Source of the DNA: Mesorhizobium sp. WSM4904
GTDB taxonomy: Bacteria > Pseudomonadota > Alphaproteobacteria > Rhizobiales > Rhizobiaceae
Assembly: GCF_029674545.1 (NCBI RefSeq)
Contig: NZ_CP121354.1
Span: forward strand, 5,217,001-5,281,000
DNA length: 64,000 nucleotides
Reading direction: 5' to 3'
Position numbers and translations under genes: made by a program. Below, piece by piece: positions 60,155 through 64,000 of the stretch (within the stretch, counting starts at the first letter, position 1; every line of letters begins with the position of its first letter). Under the pieces are notes generated by a model, which had not been told where the DNA came from, searched no databases, and saw nothing but the letters and a program-made list of their open reading frames with translations.

Positions 60155-62080
60155 TCACGTGGCATCGATGACGACAATCAGCCCGCCGCCGCCCTTCTCC
60201 TCGACATTGTTGTTCGTCGTGTGGTGTGGGATGTGGCAGTGGATCAGCCATTTCCCCGGGCGCCGTGCCGTCCAGACGACATCGTAGCGCTGGCCCGGCC
60301 CGACATTGATGGTGTCGGCAAGGAAGCGGGCTGAGGGAGAAACCGTCTCGCCGTCGCGGGCGACCACCTCGAACGGTCCACCATGGATGTGCATCGGGTG
60401 GATGAAGCCGTTGTTGGTGCCGATGAAGCGGACCTTGAGCGTCTCGCCGACCTTCATATGGATGGTGTCGGTCGCTGGATAGGCCTTGCCGTTGATTGTG
60501 AAGAAGTTCGGCATGCCGCCGTCCATCGGCATCGAAGGATAGGTCAGGCCTTCCCGCACCAGCCATTCCTGCAGCTCGATGACATAGTCATGGTCGGCCG
60601 CGACCTCGTCGGCTGGGTTGGCGGGATCGATGATCAGCGCACCATAAAGGCCGAGCGCCTGGGTTCGGTCGGGCTTGGCGTGCGGGTGATAGAAATAGGT
60701 GCCGTGCTGGGTGGCGGTGAATTCATAGGAATAGGTCTGTCCGGGCTCGATCGGCGGCTGGGTGATCTCGGCCGGCCCGTCCATCTGGTTGGGCAGGATC
60801 AGGCCATGCCAGTGCACTGTCGTCTCCTCCGGCAGTCCGTTGGTGACGTTGATGCGCACCCGGTCGCCCTGGCGGATATGGATGCGCGGGCCTGGAATCT
60901 GGCCGTTATAGGCATAGGCGTCGACCGTCACGTCCGGCAGGATCTGCCAGCGGACCACCGACGGCCTAAGCTCGAACACCTTGACGCCGTTCTCCATGCG
61001 GAAAGGCAAATCCTTGTCGCCCTTGGCCGCGAGGCCGTAGGAGGCGGTCACCAGGCGCGGATCGGCCGCCGCCATGTCGCGCATGGTGTCGGCCGGCGTG
61101 TCGCGGTCCATGATCATGCCCTGCGGCATGATCACCCCGCCGACATCGCGGGCCGAGAGCGTGAGGTTCAGCCAGTTCGCCGGTGCCGCCAAGCCGAGCG
61201 CCAGCGCCAGCGCCGACACCGCGCCGAGCGCCGCGATCTGCGGCGTGGTCGCGTCCGAGCGCATGTGATGGCCAGCGTTGCCTTTGCTCTTGTGGGAGGC
61301 GGTGTCGTGCCCTTGCTCGTGGCGGCCGTGACCGCTCGCGTCGCCCTGCTGCATCTGCATCCGCGCGTGTTCCCCCACGGCTGACAGTTGTCTATGGCCT
61401 GCTCGGGCTTTCTGCGCGCGCTCGGTCATTAGGCCATGCTTCAACTCGCGCGCGACCAGCCAGACATTGGCGGGATAGGCAAACGCGAAGCCGGCGATCA
61501 CGCCAAGCGACATAACGCCCCAGAACAGAAGCTCGGTCGGCTCCATGGCGCGCATGTCGCGGCCCATCATCAGGAAGCTCATGACCGGCGCCATGCCGGC
61601 CATCATGAAGTTCATCGAGATGAATTCGGGCAGGAAGCTGTTCTTCACATTCTCCCAGTAGCTGCCGCCCATCATCGATTTCATGAACAGCGACTGGAAG
61701 ATGAAGAGGCCGAAGGCGAAGCCGGCAAGATATTCGACAATGAGGTCGAGCCACATCGGCAGGCCGAGCGTGGCGGTAACGACCGCGGCAAGGATGATGC
61801 CGGTGGCATCGCCGGCCACGCAATGGATGGTCGAGCCGACGCCCTGCTTCCAGAGGGGCCCGGTGAAGGCCTCATGCTCGCCGGGGCGCGGCTCCTTGTC
61901 GGCAAGGACGTAGAGCAGCAGGCCAAGTGGCCCCATATAGAGCGTCACAAGGATGAAGCCCCATTTCATCACCACCGGCTCGGGATTGTTGCGATACTGG
62001 TCGAAGCCGACATAGAGCGTCGAGGTCAGCGCCAGCACGAACCATGCAACGAGGAAATAGTCGATCGGTTGGATAAGCAT
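60155..62080 (-). CDS. DUF4396 membrane domain fused to a multicopper oxidase
   Basis: The 641-residue protein has two halves. Residues 1 to about 225 are a DUF4396-like membrane domain with segments such as YFLVAWFVLALTSTLYVGF and GIILAAVVTATLGL, and a Met-rich MAGMAPVMSFLMM. A His-rich linker (about 247-275: HGRHEQGHDTASHK) and one more hydrophobic stretch (about 284-300) follow. Residues 370-641 are a multicopper oxidase core with copper ligands HWH (423-425), HPH (465-467), HPMHIH (561-566) and HCHIPHH (614-620). It has two cupredoxin domains. The start is ATG 62080. A role in periplasmic copper or substrate oxidation is inferred. Confidence 0.85.
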   Translation of the reverse strand: MLIQPIDYFLVAWFVLALTSTLYVGFDQYRNNPEPVVMKWGFILVTLYMGPLGLLLYVLADKEPRPGEHEAFTGPLWKQGVGSTIHCVAGDATGIILAAVVTATLGLPMWLDLIVEYLAGFAFGLFIFQSLFMKSMMGGSYWENVKNSFLPEFISMNFMMAGMAPVMSFLMMGRDMRAMEPTELLFWGVMSLGVIAGFAFAYPANVWLVARELKHGLMTERAQKARAGHRQLSAVGEHARMQMQQGDASGHGRHEQGHDTASHKSKGNAGHHMRSDATTPQIAALGAVSALALALGLAAPANWLNLTLSARDVGGVIMPQGMIMDRDTPADTMRDMAAADPRLVTASYGLAAKGDKDLPFRMENGVKVFELRPSVVRWQILPDVTVDAYAYNGQIPGPRIHIRQGDRVRINVTNGLPEETTVHWHGLILPNQMDGPAEITQPPIEPGQTYSYEFTATQHGTYFYHPHAKPDRTQALGLYGALIIDPANPADEVAADHDYVIELQEWLVREGLTYPSMPMDGGMPNFFTINGKAYPATDTIHMKVGETLKVRFIGTNNGFIHPMHIHGGPFEVVARDGETVSPSARFLADTINVGPGQRYDVVWTARRPGKWLIHCHIPHHTTNNNVEEKGGGGLIVVIDAT

Positions 62081-62281
62081 GACCCGGCTTCTCGGGTTGG
62101 TTTGATGAAACGGCTGGTTGCACCTGCGGGTGAACGCCGCCGAGGCCATTACGATCCATCCGCCGAAATTTCCGGCTTCAACCGCCGGACCCCGCTTGAC
62201 CTTCCAGCAACTGGAACCCCTAGTCTGCGCAAGCGGTCGCCATGGCGGCGTCCTCCCCAATCACGATCGAGGAGAAAAACG

Positions 62282-63802
62282 GTGCATCGACGCGGCTTTC
62301 TGGTGGCGGGCCTGATAACGGCTCTGGCGGGTTCTCGCGCGCTGGCGCAGATGAAGATGGACGGCATGTCAGACATGGATTCCATGCAGGGCATGGGCGG
62401 CCATGCTGGCCACGACATGGGCGCCATGGCGCAGGCGCCCGCTGCTCTGCCCGAAGGCGAGGCGCTGCGCGAATTGCCGCCGCTTGCCAACGACGCCGGA
62501 CAGGCTGGCCTGTTCAGGGCGCGGCTGACGGCGGAGCCGGCCACGGCTCGCTTTGTCGCGGACAGGGACACGCCGATCCTTGCCTATAACGGCATGAGCC
62601 CAGGGCCGCTGATCGAGGTCTATGAAGGCGACAGAGTCGAGATCACCTTCGCCAACCGGATCGGGGACGAACCAAGCACCATCCACTGGCATGGTATGCC
62701 GGTGCCCGCCGATCAGGACGGCAATCCGATGGACCCGGTGGCGGCGGGCGCGGACCGCGCCTATGCCTTCGAGCTGCCGGAGGGCAGCGCCGGCTCCTAT
62801 TGGTATCACCCGCATCCGCACGGCCGAACGGCCGAGCAGGTCTATCGCGGCCTTGCCGGCGCCTTCGTCGTCAAGGCCAAGGCCGATCCTGTTCCGGCCG
62901 CCTATGGCGACACCGTGCTCATGTTCACCGACCTTCGCCTTGCCGCCGACGGATCGATGCCCGACAACACCATGAACGACCTGATGAACGGCCGCGTCGG
63001 TGACCATGTGCTGGTCAACGGCCAGAAGAACCCGCGGCTCGCCGTGGCGATGGGCGCGAAGCGGCGCCTGCGGCTCTACAACGCCACCAATGCGCGCTTC
63101 CTCAGGCTCGCTTTCGCCAACGCCGCGATGACGGTGATCGGCAGCGACGGCGGCCTGCTGGAGAAGCCGGTGGCGGCCGACGAGATCCTGCTCAGCCCGG
63201 CCGAGCGCGTCGAACTGGTCGTCGCCTTCGACAAGCCGGGAACCGCTTCGCTCACCACGCTTGCCTATGACCGTGGCTGGATGGGTCCCGGCCGGCCCAA
63301 GGACGCCGGGCTGACGCTGCTGACGGTCGATGTCTCGAACGCACCGGCCGAGGCGATGCCGCCGCTGCCCGAGCGGCTGAGGCCGATAGCGCCGCTTGGC
63401 CAGCCGACGGTCAACCGCCGGCTTGTCTTCACCGAAACCATGGCGATGAACGCCACCGGCATGGAGATGGGTTTTCTGATCAACGGCAAGGCCTTCGACA
63501 TGAAGCGCGTCGACATCGTCGCCAAGGTCGGCGAGATGGAACTGTGGGAAATCGTCAACCAGGCCGACATGGACCACCCGTTCCATCTTCACGGCACGCA
63601 GTTCCAGGTGGTCGAGCGCGAGCGCGACGGCAAGGTCTCCAAACCGCCTTATCTGGCGTGGAAGGACACGGTCAACGTGGCGCGCGGCGAGACGGTGCGG
63701 CTCGTGACGCGCCAGGAACGGCCGGGGCCGCGCATGTATCACTGCCACATCCTCGAGCATGAGCAGCTCGGCATGATGGGCATCGTCGACGTGCAGGCAT
63801 GA
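62282..63802 (+). CDS. Periplasmic multicopper oxidase, CopA/CueO-like
   Basis: The 506-residue product starts with GTG 62282 behind GAGGAGAAAA. A Tat-like signal (HRRGFLVAGLITALAGSRA) is followed by a Met/His-rich stretch (QMKMDGMSDMDSMQGMGGHA). Copper ligands are HWH (135-137), HPHPH (176-180), HPFHLHG near the C-terminus, and HCHILEHEQLGMMG for the type 1 and trinuclear sites. It would oxidise Cu(I) or phenols with reduction of oxygen. It is divergent from the DUF4396-oxidase fusion and overlaps the next gene by 4 bp. Confidence 0.93.
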   Translation: MHRRGFLVAGLITALAGSRALAQMKMDGMSDMDSMQGMGGHAGHDMGAMAQAPAALPEGEALRELPPLANDAGQAGLFRARLTAEPATARFVADRDTPILAYNGMSPGPLIEVYEGDRVEITFANRIGDEPSTIHWHGMPVPADQDGNPMDPVAAGADRAYAFELPEGSAGSYWYHPHPHGRTAEQVYRGLAGAFVVKAKADPVPAAYGDTVLMFTDLRLAADGSMPDNTMNDLMNGRVGDHVLVNGQKNPRLAVAMGAKRRLRLYNATNARFLRLAFANAAMTVIGSDGGLLEKPVAADEILLSPAERVELVVAFDKPGTASLTTLAYDRGWMGPGRPKDAGLTLLTVDVSNAPAEAMPPLPERLRPIAPLGQPTVNRRLVFTETMAMNATGMEMGFLINGKAFDMKRVDIVAKVGEMELWEIVNQADMDHPFHLHGTQFQVVERERDGKVSKPPYLAWKDTVNVARGETVRLVTRQERPGPRMYHCHILEHEQLGMMGIVDVQA

Positions 63803-64000
63803 GGTTCCGCGCCGTTCTCGGGGCGGCCATGCTTGCGCTCGCCGGCCCGCCGACCTTTGCTCCGTCGCTGGCGGCAGGTCCGGACAATCCGATCGTGGCG
63901 GCACGCCAGGCCTCGATGAAGGAGATGGCGGCCGCCGCGAAGGCGATCGCCGAGATGTTCGACGGCAAGCGCGCCTATGAGCCGGCGGCGTTCAAGGCGG
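63799..64000 (+). CDS. Cytochrome c556/c-prime-like protein (partial, runs off the window)
   Basis: The ATG overlaps the stop of the multicopper oxidase gene (ATGA). The visible 67 residues are a signal peptide (RFRAVLGAAMLALAGPP, then TFAPSLAA) and the first helix of a four-helix-bundle cytochrome (PIVAARQASMKEMAAAAKAI, then AEMFDGKRAYEPAAFKA). The haem CxxCH would be at the C-terminus, outside the window. It is probably an electron carrier for the oxidase. Confidence 0.75.
   Translation, partial: MRFRAVLGAAMLALAGPPTFAPSLAAGPDNPIVAARQASMKEMAAAAKAIAEMFDGKRAYEPAAFKA

Overview
The window is a GC-rich (roughly 63-65 percent by eye) alphaproteobacterial chromosome segment, most likely from Mesorhizobium or a close relative in the Rhizobiales. 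The pointers are a CtrA-type box before minC, a ROSE-like RNA thermometer on a small heat shock gene, DUF982 and BA14K proteins, a thuA/thuB pair, and several families of short palindromic or mosaic intergenic repeats of a kind typical of this group. No rRNA, tRNA or CRISPR array was seen. The genes look chromosomal, and the only mobile DNA is three insertion sequences.

Layout. 0-5 kb: minC, a small lipoprotein, a cold shock protein, two clusters of palindromic repeats, and an acyltransferase-glycosyltransferase fusion. 5-20 kb: general metabolism and regulation, namely AraC and TetR regulators, an FMN-dependent lactate dehydrogenase, a globin, a BA14K protein, a lysine-2,3-aminomutase-like radical SAM enzyme, a serine hydrolase, a glyoxalase-like protein divergent from an XRE regulator, an acyl-CoA synthetase, and a long coiled-coil protein. 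20-28 kb: a protein-quality-control island with two Hsp20 genes (one with an RpoH-like promoter and a ROSE-like leader), groES-groEL behind a perfect CIRCE operator, four small proteins of unknown function including one DUF982 member, and htpG. 28-33 kb: a dead IS4-family element with an 11-bp target duplication, an ABC-F ATPase, and an IS481-family element with 54-bp inverted repeats. 33-39 kb: oxidative and phosphate-related genes (2OG-Fe(II) oxygenase, an AhpD/CMD-like protein, OsmC, acid phosphatase, di-haem cytochrome c peroxidase) and a DHFR-like gene divergent from an HxlR regulator.

39-48 kb: a hydroxamate-siderophore uptake operon (TonB receptor, FhuD-like, fused FhuB) without its ATPase, a beta-keto acid cleavage enzyme, and thuA-thuB. 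48-55 kb: an IS110-family element beside a long palindromic repeat, a DUF4239 membrane protein, a GT1 glycosyltransferase, a DUF2778 protein and small proteins. 55-60 kb: a free methyltransferase, then a three-gene operon of type III polyketide synthase, methyltransferase and flavoprotein that probably makes a modified phenolic or pyrone lipid. 60-64 kb: two divergent multicopper oxidases, one of them fused to a membrane DUF4396 domain through a His-rich linker, and the start of a cytochrome c556-like gene.

The parts that most deserve attention are the DUF4396-multicopper oxidase fusion with its divergent partner oxidase and cytochrome, the type III PKS operon beside it, the chaperone island with its regulatory RNA and DNA elements, and the fact that all three insertion sequences lie inside or against intergenic repeats.
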